Of a DNA stretch of 16,937 nucleotides, positions 1 through 5,667 are shown piece by piece. The DNA is taken from assembly GCA_045650705.1 (NCBI GenBank), contig JAZRRK010000044.1, forward strand, positions 1-16,937, in the 5' to 3' direction. Each line of letters begins with the position of its first letter. Within the stretch, counting starts at the first letter, position 1. The translations under genes and the position numbers were made by a program. This DNA is from UMGS1781 sp045650705. Lineage in GTDB: Bacteria; Bacillota; Clostridia; TANB77; CAG-508. Under the pieces are notes generated by a model that saw nothing but the letters and a program-made list of their open reading frames with translations, was not told the DNA's origin and did not search any database.

Positions 1-91
1 TCTTATACAGAACTGCTGTCAAGGCAACGTTTAATGTTAAAGATAACATAAAGGATATTATAAAAAATAGTATTACTTTAACCATAAACAT
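1..91 (-). CDS. Small membrane protein, partial (cut by left edge)
   Basis: An open frame starts at ATG 91 (alternative in-frame ATG at 85) and runs off the left edge with no stop in 30 codons. AGGAG at 100-104 lies 8 nt before ATG 91. A second purine run, AGGTGG at 94-99, fits ATG 85 equally well, so the start is ambiguous. The visible peptide is MFMVKVILFFIISFMLSLTL followed by NVALTAVLYK. This is a single hydrophobic segment with one early lysine, as in a membrane anchor, signal peptide or small membrane toxin. Nothing more can be said about its function. A good promoter lies upstream on the same strand, and the leader between them can fold into two short hairpins (GTGG-TTTT-GCCAC near 125-136 and TACGA-TATT-TCGTA near 104-117). 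Confidence 0.45.
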   Translation of the reverse strand, partial: MFMVKVILFFIISFMLSLTLNVALTAVLYK

Positions 92-166
92 CACCACCTC
101 TCCTACGATATTTCGTATAATTGGTGGCAAAACCACATCTGCTTATCATCATTTCCTATGTCAGCT

Positions 167-195
167 AGTATAACATACAATTTATAATAAATCAA
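167..195 (-). promoter_or_regulatory. SigA-type promoter of the left-edge gene
   Basis: On the minus strand TTGATT (190-195) is followed after exactly 17 bp by TATACT (167-172). A start near 160 would give a leader of about 70 nt before the ATG at 91. Confidence 0.5.
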
Positions 196-277
196 TATAA
201 AAGAAACAAATTTTCGCAAAAGATTTTTGTTAAAATTTCTTGATTTTTATTAAAAATCTGGTAATATATATACAAAA

Positions 278-346
278 TATTAATATTTGTATCAATCGTT
301 ATGAAAAACAAAAAAGTTGTAGATAACTACTTCGATGGCACCAAAA
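278..346 (+). repeat. 68-bp structured repeat, copy R1 (diverged)
   Basis: First of three copies (others at 1097-1164 and 1775-1842). It shares the right arm TATCAATCGTTATGA and the block around GTTGTAGATAACTAC ending in CGATGGCACCAAAA. Copies R2 and R3 begin with a perfect 8-bp hairpin (GATTGATA-TTTG-TATCAATC). In R1 two left-arm bases are changed, so that hairpin is weakened. R1 also lost the GCCA that pairs with TGGC in R2 and R3. R1 is therefore the degenerate, outermost copy. It is not recognised as a known family. Confidence 0.75.
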
Positions 347-480
347 GTGCGACTTGGTCGCAGTGAATGATGAATAGTGAATAGTGAATAGTGAATAGTT
401 AATAGTGTATAGTTTTTTAAATAAAATTATAAAAGCACTTTTGTACTATTCACTATTCATTTTTCATTATTCACTAAAAA
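347..480. repeat. Long AT-rich palindrome with 7-bp tandem units, copy 1
   Basis: It begins with a perfect hairpin TGCGAC-TTG-GTCGCA (348-362). Then come tandem AATAGTG units (five, with one variant), a spacer, and inverted TATTCAC-type units at 444-476. The two arms form a stem of about 30 bp with a few mismatches. An inner ACAAAAGTGC-like pair also links the spacer to the start of the element. It has no coding capacity and looks like a small non-autonomous palindromic (MITE-like) element. The same element occurs at 1165-1271. Confidence 0.65.
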
Positions 481-490
481 GTACTTTCTA

Positions 491-604
491 TTGAAAAACT
501 TAATAGAATATGATAAAATACTTATGTTAATTTCTTTTAATCCTGTTTTACAGGTTGATATATAGACATTTATTATAAAATAATTATTTTAAGGAGGAAA
601 ACAA
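491..604 (+). promoter_or_regulatory. Promoter plus conserved leader L1
   Basis: TTGAAA (491-496), a 17-bp spacer and TAAAAT (514-519) make a near-consensus SigA promoter. The ~85-nt leader that follows is conserved before two other genes (1281-1398 and, on the minus strand, 8250-8359). It holds the dyad CCTGTTTTACAGG (542-554), the run AAAATAATTATTTT and the ribosome site AAGGAGG just before the ATG. The dyad lies about 23 nt downstream of the -10 box. It could act as a repressor operator inside the transcribed region or as an RNA hairpin; the sequence alone does not decide. Confidence 0.7.
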
Positions 605-973
605 ATGTCAAGCGAAAAACATCTTCGGGAAATTAAGGAATATGAGGAAGCTGGTATCGATGTCGTTGCCCTCGGCAGTGGCGGAACATTAGATTACTCT
701 ACTCAAGGTCTGGGCGGAATTGAATGTTGCGACCAATGTAGTGCCTTTAGATTACTCCCTGACCCTGACCCTAATGATTGGTTTAGAGATGGAGACATGA
801 AAGCTGTATGTCTTGAAGTTAATGGAGTAATTGCAGGTTCTCTTGAAAGACCTAGTGAATGGACTAATATTCCCAAACCTCTCTATTGCCCTAAGCTCGG
901 TCGTGAGCTGAATGAAAAAGAAAAGGAAATGTCAACTCACATGCTGAAATGGGCAAAAGAAAGAATGAAGTGA
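605..973 (+). CDS. Hypothetical protein, 122 aa, cysteine-containing
   Basis: ATG 605 is preceded by AAGGAGG at 591-597, so the start is secure. The product is acidic and soluble, with no signal peptide or membrane segment. It carries CCDQC at residues 41-45 and further cysteines, including a CPKLG near residue 95. Such spaced cysteines could bind metal, but the pattern is not diagnostic. The C-terminus is a charged helix (KEKEMSTHMLKWAKERMK). Codon use is somewhat more GC-rich than in its neighbours, which fits acquired DNA. It is a stand-alone gene, with its own promoter and leader upstream and a 17-bp hairpin after the stop. I do not recognise the family. The shared leader with the genes at 1399 and 7887 suggests common control, not common function. 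Confidence 0.75.
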   Translation: MSSEKHLREIKEYEEAGIDVVALGSGGTLDYSTQGLGGIECCDQCSAFRLLPDPDPNDWFRDGDMKAVCLEVNGVIAGSLERPSEWTNIPKPLYCPKLGRELNEKEKEMSTHMLKWAKERMK

Positions 974-987
974 AGATAATTTTGCAC

Positions 988-1031
988 AATCCCAAAGGAG
1001 ATGTTGTTTTCACGACATCTCCTTTGGGATT
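988..1031 (+). terminator. Hairpin after the 122-aa gene
   Basis: A perfect 17-bp inverted repeat (AATCCCAAAGGAGATGT at 988-1004 with its complement at 1015-1031) starts 14 bp after the stop codon. The U-tract is poor (TACCTTTAAATTTT), so termination may be incomplete, or the hairpin may protect the 3' end. Confidence 0.6.
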
Positions 1032-1096
1032 ACCTTTAAATTTTGTATTTGTATTACATTTTAACAAAAATATTATATAATTCTACTAAATTGATT

Positions 1097-1164
1097 GATT
1101 GATATTTGTATCAATCGTTATGAGAGCCACAAAGTTGTAGATAACTACTTCGATGGCACCAAAA
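1097..1164 (+). repeat. 68-bp structured repeat, copy R2
   Basis: Perfect hairpin GATTGATA-TTTG-TATCAATC (1097-1116). It is followed by GCCA ... GTAG-ATAA-CTAC ... TGGC, which forms a nested stem, and then ACCAAAA. It lies between the terminator hairpin of the 122-aa gene and the palindrome of the next module. A TATAAT at 1076-1081 could start transcription into it, but no good -35 box is present. Confidence 0.8.
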
Positions 1165-1271
1165 GTGCGACTTGGTCGCAGTGAATGATGAATAGTGAAT
1201 AGTTAATAGTGTATAGTTTTTTAAATAAAATTATAAAAGCACTTTTGTACTATTCACTATTCACTAAAAAG
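1165..1271. repeat. Long AT-rich palindrome, copy 2 (shorter arms)
   Basis: Nearly identical to the element at 347-480, including the TGCGACTTGGTCGCA hairpin, but each arm is exactly 14 bp shorter: two fewer AATAGTG units on the left and a 14-bp deletion on the right. The element is non-coding. Confidence 0.65.
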
Positions 1272-1280
1272 TACTTTCTA

Positions 1281-1398
1281 TTGAAAAACTTAATAGAATA
1301 TGATAAAATACTTATGTTAATCTCTTTTTAAATCCTGTTTTTGCAGATTGATATATAGGCATTTACTATAAAATAATTATTTTAAGGAGGTATTCCAA
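1281..1398 (+). promoter_or_regulatory. Promoter plus conserved leader L2
   Basis: TTGAAA (1281-1286), 17 bp, TAAAAT (1304-1309). The promoter core is identical to L1, then the leader drifts slightly. The dyad is imperfect here (CCTGTTTTTGCAGA, 1334-1347, keeping CTG...CAG), while AAAATAATTATTTT and AAGGAGG are kept. Confidence 0.7.
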
Positions 1399-1641
1399 AT
1401 GTTTAAAATTATTCGGTTTGAAGAAGACATGAATATATTCTTTATTGTGAAAAAGGATATATTGAGTGAGAGTGGTTCTTTTTTAGAACTACCGTTTTCT
1501 GTATATGGTTTTTTACGTGTTGACGGAAGTAGTTACATAAACTCAACCGTTGCATATAGAAACATAGCAGATGAGCTTACATCGAAAGATTTGGAAGAAT
1601 TAGCAGAATTAGCTAAATTAATAGTTTGGAATGTTGATTAA
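1399..1641 (+). CDS. Hypothetical protein, 80 aa
   Basis: ATG 1399 follows AAGGAGG at 1385-1391 with good spacing. The product is small, acidic and soluble. It has a beta-rich N-terminal half and a C-terminal helix (SKDLEELAELAKLI), with no cysteines, membrane segment or signal peptide. It has no similarity to the 122-aa protein of the preceding module, although their upstream regions are almost identical. A hairpin follows immediately after the stop, so this is a one-gene unit. The family is not recognised. Small orphan proteins behind a common leader would suit immunity, anti-defence or antitoxin genes, but that is a guess from layout only. Confidence 0.7.
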   Translation: MFKIIRFEEDMNIFFIVKKDILSESGSFLELPFSVYGFLRVDGSSYINSTVAYRNIADELTSKDLEELAELAKLIVWNVD

Positions 1642-1642
1642 G

Positions 1643-1685
1643 AAGAAAGAATGGTGATGAGAAAATCTCATTACCATTCTTTCTT
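1643..1685 (+). terminator. Intrinsic terminator of the 80-aa gene
   Basis: Inverted repeat AAGAAAGAATGGTGATGAG (from 1643) pairs with the segment ending at about 1682 across an AAAA loop. One base is unpaired and TTTT follows the stem. It starts 2 bp after the stop codon. Confidence 0.75.
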
Positions 1686-1774
1686 TTGTTTAAAATGAAT
1701 TAAATATAACTTTTTTAAAAATTTATTATAAATTTATTATAATTTATCAAAAATATGATATACTTTAATAAACT

Positions 1775-1842
1775 GATTGATATTTGTATCAATCGTTATG
1801 AGAGCCAAAAAGTTGTAGATAACTACTTCGATGGCACCAAAA
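1775..1842 (+). repeat. 68-bp structured repeat, copy R3 (closes the array)
   Basis: Perfect GATTGATA-TTTG-TATCAATC hairpin (1775-1794), then GCCA/TGGC and GTAG/CTAC nested pairs, then ACCAAAA. Unlike R1 and R2 it is not followed by the palindrome but directly by a bidirectional terminator. A TATACT lies at 1759-1764. If this promoter works, the result would be a discrete RNA of about 100 nt ending near 1874. Confidence 0.8.
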
Positions 1843-1874
1843 AAACACCAAACTTTATAGTATGGTGTTTTTTC
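1839..1874 (-). terminator. Bidirectional terminator after sufB
   Basis: AAAAAACACCA pairs with TGGTGTTTTTT (11 bp), giving T-tracts in both directions. It ends the minus-strand Fe-S operon and would also stop plus-strand transcription through repeat R3. Confidence 0.8.
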
Positions 1875-1882
1875 TATATTTA

Positions 1883-2800
1883 TTATTTCAAAAAACCATT
1901 TATTATTTCTTGTTCAGCTTGTTTCTCATCTAAACCTAATGTCATTAACTTCATTAATTGCTCTCCTGCAATTTTTCCTATTGTTGCTTCATGTACTAAA
2001 TTAGCTTCTACATTGTTAGCTACTATTGATGGTATTGCTATTACTTTCGCTTCGTCTTTTATTATTGCATCACATTCTACGTGTCCAAAGCATTTTGAGT
2101 TTCCGGTTATCTTTGACTCAAACTCTTGAAGCGATTTTTCTGTTGCTACTGATCTTGATGTTACTTTTGTACTTGAATTTTCTCCATTTAATTCTACATC
2201 AAATATTGTTTTTGCAATTTGGTTTCCATGTGTCATTATTTTTTCTGATATTACTAGGTTTGTATTATTTTCTAGTATTCCTTTTGTCGTTCTTATTGTA
2301 GAATCTACACCTTTTATTTGAACTGATTCCATTTCCAAATTACTTCCATCTTTTAGATAAACTTCTGTTACTGGATTTAATATTTTCTTTCCTTCTCCTG
2401 AACCTTCTCCATAATGTTTTTCTATATATTTTACTTTAGCTCCTTCTTCTAAGAAAAATCTATGAATTCCATCATGCTGAGAATCTATGTGGTGGTCATT
2501 ATGAATTCCACATCCTGCTATTATAACTACATTAGCATTTTTTCCTATATAGAAATCATTATATACTACATCATTCAATCCACTTTCTGTTATTATAACT
2601 GGAATATGTACAAACTCAAATTTTGTATTCTCTTTTACGTATATATCTATCCCTTGCTTATCTGTTTTTGTTACAATATTTATATTTTCAGTTACCTTTC
2701 TTTCTATTCCTTTGCCATTTTTTCTAATATTGTAAGCTCCTTCTATTTCGCCTTCTATATCTGATATTTCCTTTAATAATTTTGCATCTATTTCTTCCAA
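1883..2800 (-). CDS. sufB: SufB/SufD-family Fe-S scaffold, short single-copy type
   Basis: Scaffold subunit of a SUF-type Fe-S cluster machine, acting with the SufC ATPase in the cytoplasm. The family signature is the C-terminal half: GHVECDAIIKDEAKV (about 239-253), then SIVANNVEANLVHEATIGKI with the His270-Glu271 pair and a final helix QLMKLMTLGLDEKQAEQEII. At 305 aa it is much shorter than classical SufB (about 460-480 aa), and there is only one SufB/D-type gene. No SufS, SufU or SufD gene is present nearby. This matches the minimal two-gene SufBC-like system (SMS type) described in archaea and anaerobic bacteria. A histidine-rich stretch (CGIHNDHHIDSQHDGIH, 97-113) may contact metal. The start lies 1 bp from the sufC stop, so the two are translationally coupled. 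Confidence 0.88.
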   Translation of the reverse strand: MEEIDAKLLKEISDIEGEIEGAYNIRKNGKGIERKVTENINIVTKTDKQGIDIYVKENTKFEFVHIPVIITESGLNDVVYNDFYIGKNANVVIIAGCGIHNDHHIDSQHDGIHRFFLEEGAKVKYIEKHYGEGSGEGKKILNPVTEVYLKDGSNLEMESVQIKGVDSTIRTTKGILENNTNLVISEKIMTHGNQIAKTIFDVELNGENSSTKVTSRSVATEKSLQEFESKITGNSKCFGHVECDAIIKDEAKVIAIPSIVANNVEANLVHEATIGKIAGEQLMKLMTLGLDEKQAEQEIINGFLK

Positions 2801-2801
2801 A

Positions 2802-3512
2802 CTAAACTTCTCCTCCTAACTTACAGCAATTTGATTTTGCAAAAATTGTTCCTACAATATCTTGAGTAACTCCTCTTTTTTCTACTTTTCCTGAATTTAG
2901 TAATATAATTTCATCTGCAATATTTAAAATTCTCTCTTGATGTGAAATTATTAAAGTTGTCCCTTTTGTAGTCTTTCTCATTTCTTCAAATATTTTTATT
3001 AAATTATTAAAACTCCATAAATCTATTCCTGCTTCTGGTTCATCAAATATAGTAAGTTTGGAATTTCTAACTGCTACTGTTGCAATTTCTATTCTTTTTA
3101 ATTCTCCACCTGATAATGATGTATTTATTTCTCTATCTACATATTCTTTTGCACATAATCCTACTTTTGATAAAATCTCACATGCATCCTTTTTACTTAT
3201 ATCTTGTCCAGCAGATAACTTTATTAAGTCATATACTGTAATACCTTTAAATTTAACAGGTTGTTGAAACGCATACCCTATACCTAAGTTTGCTCTTTCA
3301 TTTATTGATAAATTACTTATATCTTTTCCATTGAAAATTACTTGTCCTTCGTCTTGTTTATTTATTCCCATTATTATTTTCGCAAGGGTTGATTTTCCTG
3401 AACCATTTGGACCAGTAATTACATAGAATTTATCTTCATCTAATTTTAAATTTATATTATCTAATATTTTCTTATTATCTCTTGTAAAAGATATGTTTTT
3501 TAATTCTAACAT
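2802..3512 (-). CDS. sufC: SufC-type Fe-S assembly ATPase
   Basis: ABC-type ATPase that drives conformational change in the SufB scaffold; it is soluble, with no transport role. Walker A GPNGSGKST is at 34-42, Q-loop FQQP at 82-85, signature LSGGE at 133-137, Walker B LTIFDEPE at 153-160 and the H-loop histidine at 191. At 236 aa it is a little shorter than typical SufC (about 250 aa). The C-terminus ends in a Cys-Cys pair (SNCCKLGG), unusual enough to note. GGAGG precedes ATG 3512. It is the first gene of a sufC-sufB pair; sufB follows 1 bp later and a terminator follows sufB. Confidence 0.92.
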   Translation of the reverse strand: MLELKNISFTRDNKKILDNINLKLDEDKFYVITGPNGSGKSTLAKIIMGINKQDEGQVIFNGKDISNLSINERANLGIGYAFQQPVKFKGITVYDLIKLSAGQDISKKDACEILSKVGLCAKEYVDREINTSLSGGELKRIEIATVAVRNSKLTIFDEPEAGIDLWSFNNLIKIFEEMRKTTKGTTLIISHQERILNIADEIILLNSGKVEKRGVTQDIVGTIFAKSNCCKLGGEV

Positions 3513-3537
3513 ATTTCCTCCTTATTACACATATATA

Positions 3538-3578
3538 ATTCTACCACATTTTTACATTTAAATAAATAGTAATTACTA
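3538..3578 (-). promoter_or_regulatory. Probable sufC promoter with palindromic operator
   Basis: Minus strand TGGTAGAAT gives an extended -10 (TAGAAT, 3538-3543), with only a weak -35 (TTTATT, 3561-3566). The perfect palindrome TAGTAATTACTA (3567-3578) abuts the -35. It could be a regulator site, but I cannot name the regulator. Confidence 0.35.
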
Positions 3579-3692
3579 ATTTTAACACAAAAAAGTTAGC
3601 CTTTGGGAGAATTTAGATAAAGAAAATATAACTGGAAAATTGAAAATATACTAATCAAAAAGATTTATTTATTGATAATTTTGAAATAAAGA

Positions 3693-3728
3693 GAAAACCC
3701 CAGAGCATGTAAAAAACACACTCTGGGG
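3693..3728 (-). terminator. Terminator of the lipoprotein/membrane-protein operon
   Basis: CCCCAGAG (3698-3705) pairs with CTCTGGGG (3721-3728), with a TTTT run at 3694-3697 on the minus strand. It lies about 27 bp after the stop of the 128-aa gene. Nothing further is evident between about 3600 and 3690. Confidence 0.75.
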
Positions 3729-3754
3729 TATTTCTAATTTACAACAAGAAAAAC

Positions 3755-4141
3755 TTATTCAATAATAGGTAAGGAATAATTAATATCACTAGGAATATTA
3801 TCTTCCCATACATAAGAGTTTTTCAGAATATACTCATTATAAGAATTTGCTGTTCTGTTTGCTCTCATTTTTGCTTGTTCAGCCCAACTTTGTTTCTCTT
3901 CGTTGTCGCTGTCCTTGTACTGGTTGTAAGTAGCTACGTCCGATTTATATGATGCAATCATAGAACGTGCAGTATCTTCAACCTGCTTTTTGGTTTCATA
4001 CTGATTCTCATCAGCCTTTTCTAAGCTATGTGTATAGCTATTCCAAATACTTCTACCTCCTGGAGTAAATCCAAAAAAGATAATAGCTCCTATAAGGATA
4101 ATGCTAATGATTGTTACGATGGTAGTTCCTGCTTTACTCAT
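3755..4141 (-). CDS. Small membrane-anchored protein, 128 aa
   Basis: ATG 4141 has AGGAGG upstream. Residues 7-27 (TIVTIISIILIGAIIFFGF) form one transmembrane helix. The rest is a polar, helix-rich exterior or cytoplasmic domain (many K/E/N/Q, repeated AR/AN patterns) ending in SDINYSLPIIE. It has no catalytic motif. It begins 1 bp after the lipoprotein gene stop and is therefore translated from the same message. The two products may work together at the membrane. Similar small proteins occur as hypothetical neighbours in clostridial accessory regions (general recollection, not checked). Function unknown. Confidence 0.75.
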   Translation of the reverse strand: MSKAGTTIVTIISIILIGAIIFFGFTPGGRSIWNSYTHSLEKADENQYETKKQVEDTARSMIASYKSDVATYNQYKDSDNEEKQSWAEQAKMRANRTANSYNEYILKNSYVWEDNIPSDINYSLPIIE

Positions 4142-4142
4142 G

Positions 4143-4715
4143 TTAATTTTCCTCCTGTACTTTTAAAATAGGATCATCTACAATATAAGGAATGTCGGAA
4201 TAAATATATGTTCCTGTCCATTCAATATATTTGCCATCTGTGGTAAAGAAAAAGATTCCTGCATCATTTTCTCCATAGCTACCGTCAACATCTGCTAACC
4301 AACTGTTGCCATCCCCATAACTATGTCCATCTGAACCATAATCCTGTTCATAATATTCGCTGTCGGGAGTCAAGAAACTGTTTAAAGATGAAACTTTTCC
4401 ATCAATTACATAGTTTCCTACTACGCCAACGCCTTCAAGCATAAGGACTACATATCCAAGTGGCTTTTCAACAGGGCAAGGTAAAGATAATGCTTTTTCG
4501 CGTTGACCATTTACCCAATATGCTCTCCGTATAAGATTATATCTCTCAAGAGAATAATCAATATCGGTAGGAGTAGGTTGCGATTGTTCAAGGTTTTTGG
4601 CAATTTCTTGTTGTTTTTGAACATCAGATTTTGTAGAAGTAGATTCTACAGCACATCCAGAAAGTATACATATTGTCAATGTACACAGCAGTAAAATAGA
4701 AATAATTTTTCTCAT
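4143..4715 (-). CDS. Lipoprotein, paralogue A (190 aa)
   Basis: I place the start at ATG 4715 (8 nt after GGAGG), not the in-frame TTG at 4730, which lies inside the ribosome site. The signal peptide MRKIISILLLCTLTICILSGC ends in the lipobox LSGC, so Cys21 would be lipidated and the protein anchored outside the membrane. The mature part shares long blocks with the product of 4904-5422: PTPTDIDYSLERYNLIRRAY, WVNGQREKA, CPVEKPLGYV, SSLNSFLTPDSEY, ADVDGSYGENDAGIFFFT and YIEWTGTYIYSDIP. It differs by an insertion rich in Gly, Ser, Tyr and Asp after SEY. Domain family not recognised. The leader is almost identical to that of its paralogue, pointing to recent duplication with its control region. 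Confidence 0.85.
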   Translation of the reverse strand: MRKIISILLLCTLTICILSGCAVESTSTKSDVQKQQEIAKNLEQSQPTPTDIDYSLERYNLIRRAYWVNGQREKALSLPCPVEKPLGYVVLMLEGVGVVGNYVIDGKVSSLNSFLTPDSEYYEQDYGSDGHSYGDGNSWLADVDGSYGENDAGIFFFTTDGKYIEWTGTYIYSDIPYIVDDPILKVQEEN

Positions 4716-4815
4716 GGTTAATTCCTCCAATTTGTTGTATGATTTTTTATATGTAAAACTAACAAAATGTTAGTGTGCAAAAAGGAATATATATAAAATG
4801 GCTACTGCCATACTT
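4716..4815 (-). promoter_or_regulatory. Conserved 5' leader of lipoprotein A
   Basis: Over the 66 nt nearest to the promoter this leader differs from the other lipoprotein leader (5423-5523) at one base. In transcript order it has hairpin ATGGC-AGTA-GCCAT (4798-4811), a 13-codon ORF (4770-4811, MAVAILYIFLFAH) and the dyad ACTAAC-N5-GTTAGT whose first arm overlaps the stop codon of that ORF. The ribosome site GGAGG follows. Confidence 0.6.
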
Positions 4816-4820
4816 CTTTT

Positions 4821-4849
4821 ATTATACCACTATTTTACATAAAAGTAAA
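4821..4849 (-). promoter_or_regulatory. Promoter of lipoprotein A
   Basis: Minus strand TTTACT (4844-4849), 17 bp, TATAAT (4821-4826). The predicted start lies near 4814, just before the conserved hairpin. Confidence 0.6.
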
Positions 4850-4856
4850 TATATTG

Positions 4857-4896
4857 AAAAAAGCCGTGTAAAAATTCAAAAAAATTTTTACACGGC
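4857..4896 (-). terminator. Terminator of lipoprotein B gene
   Basis: A perfect 14-bp stem GCCGTGTAAAAATT (4863-4876) with 4883-4896 is followed on the minus strand by six T. It begins 8 bp after the stop at 4904, so the two lipoprotein genes are separate transcripts. Confidence 0.85.
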
Positions 4897-4903
4897 ATTT
4901 CCA

Positions 4904-5422
4904 TTACTCGCCAGTTTGGACTTTCAAAATAGGCTCATCGATTTCAAAAGGAATATCAGAGTAAAGATATGTACCTGTCCATTCCAAATATTTTCCATCG
5001 GGTGTAAAGAAAAAAATGCCTGCATCATTTTCTCCATAACTTCCATCGACATCAGCTAATATTTTACCACTGGAAACATACTCACTATCGGGTGTTAAAA
5101 AACTATTCAGAGAGGAAACTTTGCCATCTACGATAAAACTACCTAGGATGCCTCCATTGTCTGTCAATAAAATGACATAACCCAAAGGTTTTTCTACAGG
5201 GCATTCTAGCGTTATTGCTTTTTCTCTCTGACCATTTACCCAATATGCTCTCCGAATAAGATTATATCTTTCCAAAGAATAATCGATGTCAGTAGGTGTT
5301 TGTTGAGCTGCTTCCAACTTCTTTGCGATTTCATTTTGACGCATTGCGTCAGTTTCACTACAAGCAGTTAGAGCAAAAGTTACTGCTACTAGCACTAATA
5401 AAATGGAAATGATTTTTTTCAT
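4904..5422 (-). CDS. Lipoprotein, paralogue B (172 aa)
   Basis: Start chosen at ATG 5422, since GGAGG lies 8 nt upstream; the TTG at 5437 is inside the ribosome site. The signal peptide MKKIISILLVLVAVTFALTAC gives lipobox LTAC with Cys21 as the lipidated residue. The mature domain is the same as in paralogue A (PTDIDYSLERYNLIRRAYWV, VEKPLGYVILL, SSLNSFLTPDSEY, DGSYGENDAGIFFFTPDGKY) but lacks the Gly/Ser/Tyr-rich insertion. It stands alone between its own promoter and terminator, with no copy of the 128-aa partner. It is not similar to a lipoprotein family I can name. Aromatic and acidic blocks suggest a small beta-rich surface domain (inference). Confidence 0.85.
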   Translation of the reverse strand: MKKIISILLVLVAVTFALTACSETDAMRQNEIAKKLEAAQQTPTDIDYSLERYNLIRRAYWVNGQREKAITLECPVEKPLGYVILLTDNGGILGSFIVDGKVSSLNSFLTPDSEYVSSGKILADVDGSYGENDAGIFFFTPDGKYLEWTGTYLYSDIPFEIDEPILKVQTGE

Positions 5423-5523
5423 GTTTGATTCCTCCAATTTGATGTATTATTTTTATATGTAAAACTAACAAAACGTTAGTGTGCAAAAAGGAATATATAT
5501 AAAATGGCTACTGCCATACTAAA
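5423..5523 (-). promoter_or_regulatory. Conserved 5' leader of lipoprotein B
   Basis: Hairpin ATGGC-AGTA-GCCAT (5504-5517), upstream ORF at 5476-5517 encoding MAVAILYIFLFAH, and the dyad ACTAACAAAACGTTAGT (plus strand, 5464-5480). The leader is identical in plan to that of paralogue A. The predicted transcript start (about 5520) leaves only about 3 nt before the small ORF, so that ORF would have to be read as a leaderless start. Confidence 0.6.
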
Positions 5524-5526
5524 TAT

Positions 5527-5555
5527 ATTATACTATAATTTTACATAATTTTCAA
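5527..5555 (-). promoter_or_regulatory. Promoter of lipoprotein B
   Basis: Minus strand TTGAAA (5550-5555), exactly 17 bp, TATAAT (5527-5532): close to the SigA consensus. Confidence 0.75.
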
Positions 5556-5667
5556 CATTTCTGTTTTTAAATTGACAAAGCAGAAGGTATTGAGTTTAAC
5601 TCGCTTTAAAATGTCCTTATTTAAAGTAGCCTTTCGACTAACTTTTTTATTACTTTATATAATCTAT

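Noticed and set aside
278..1164. T-box, fluoride or other known riboswitch in the repeat
   Set aside because: The T-box sequence and other riboswitch cores I know are absent, and the repeat lies before the promoter of the following gene, not in its leader.
278..1842. Integron attC sites or a CRISPR array for the three repeats
   Set aside because: The copies lack the GTTRRRY/RYYYAAC core pair, and spacing (about 680-820 bp with ORFs) is far too large for CRISPR. No integrase or cas gene is present.
1755..2129. Plus-strand open frame overlapping sufB
   Set aside because: It runs through repeat R3 and the terminator and then antisense to sufB, with no ribosome site. It is a shadow frame, like the other plus-strand frames in 2026-7516 and 12083-15580.
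5577..5655. Terminator of glnN
   Set aside because: Only a weak AT dyad (CTTTAAA-N9-TTTAAAG) is present, with no convincing stem plus T-tract.
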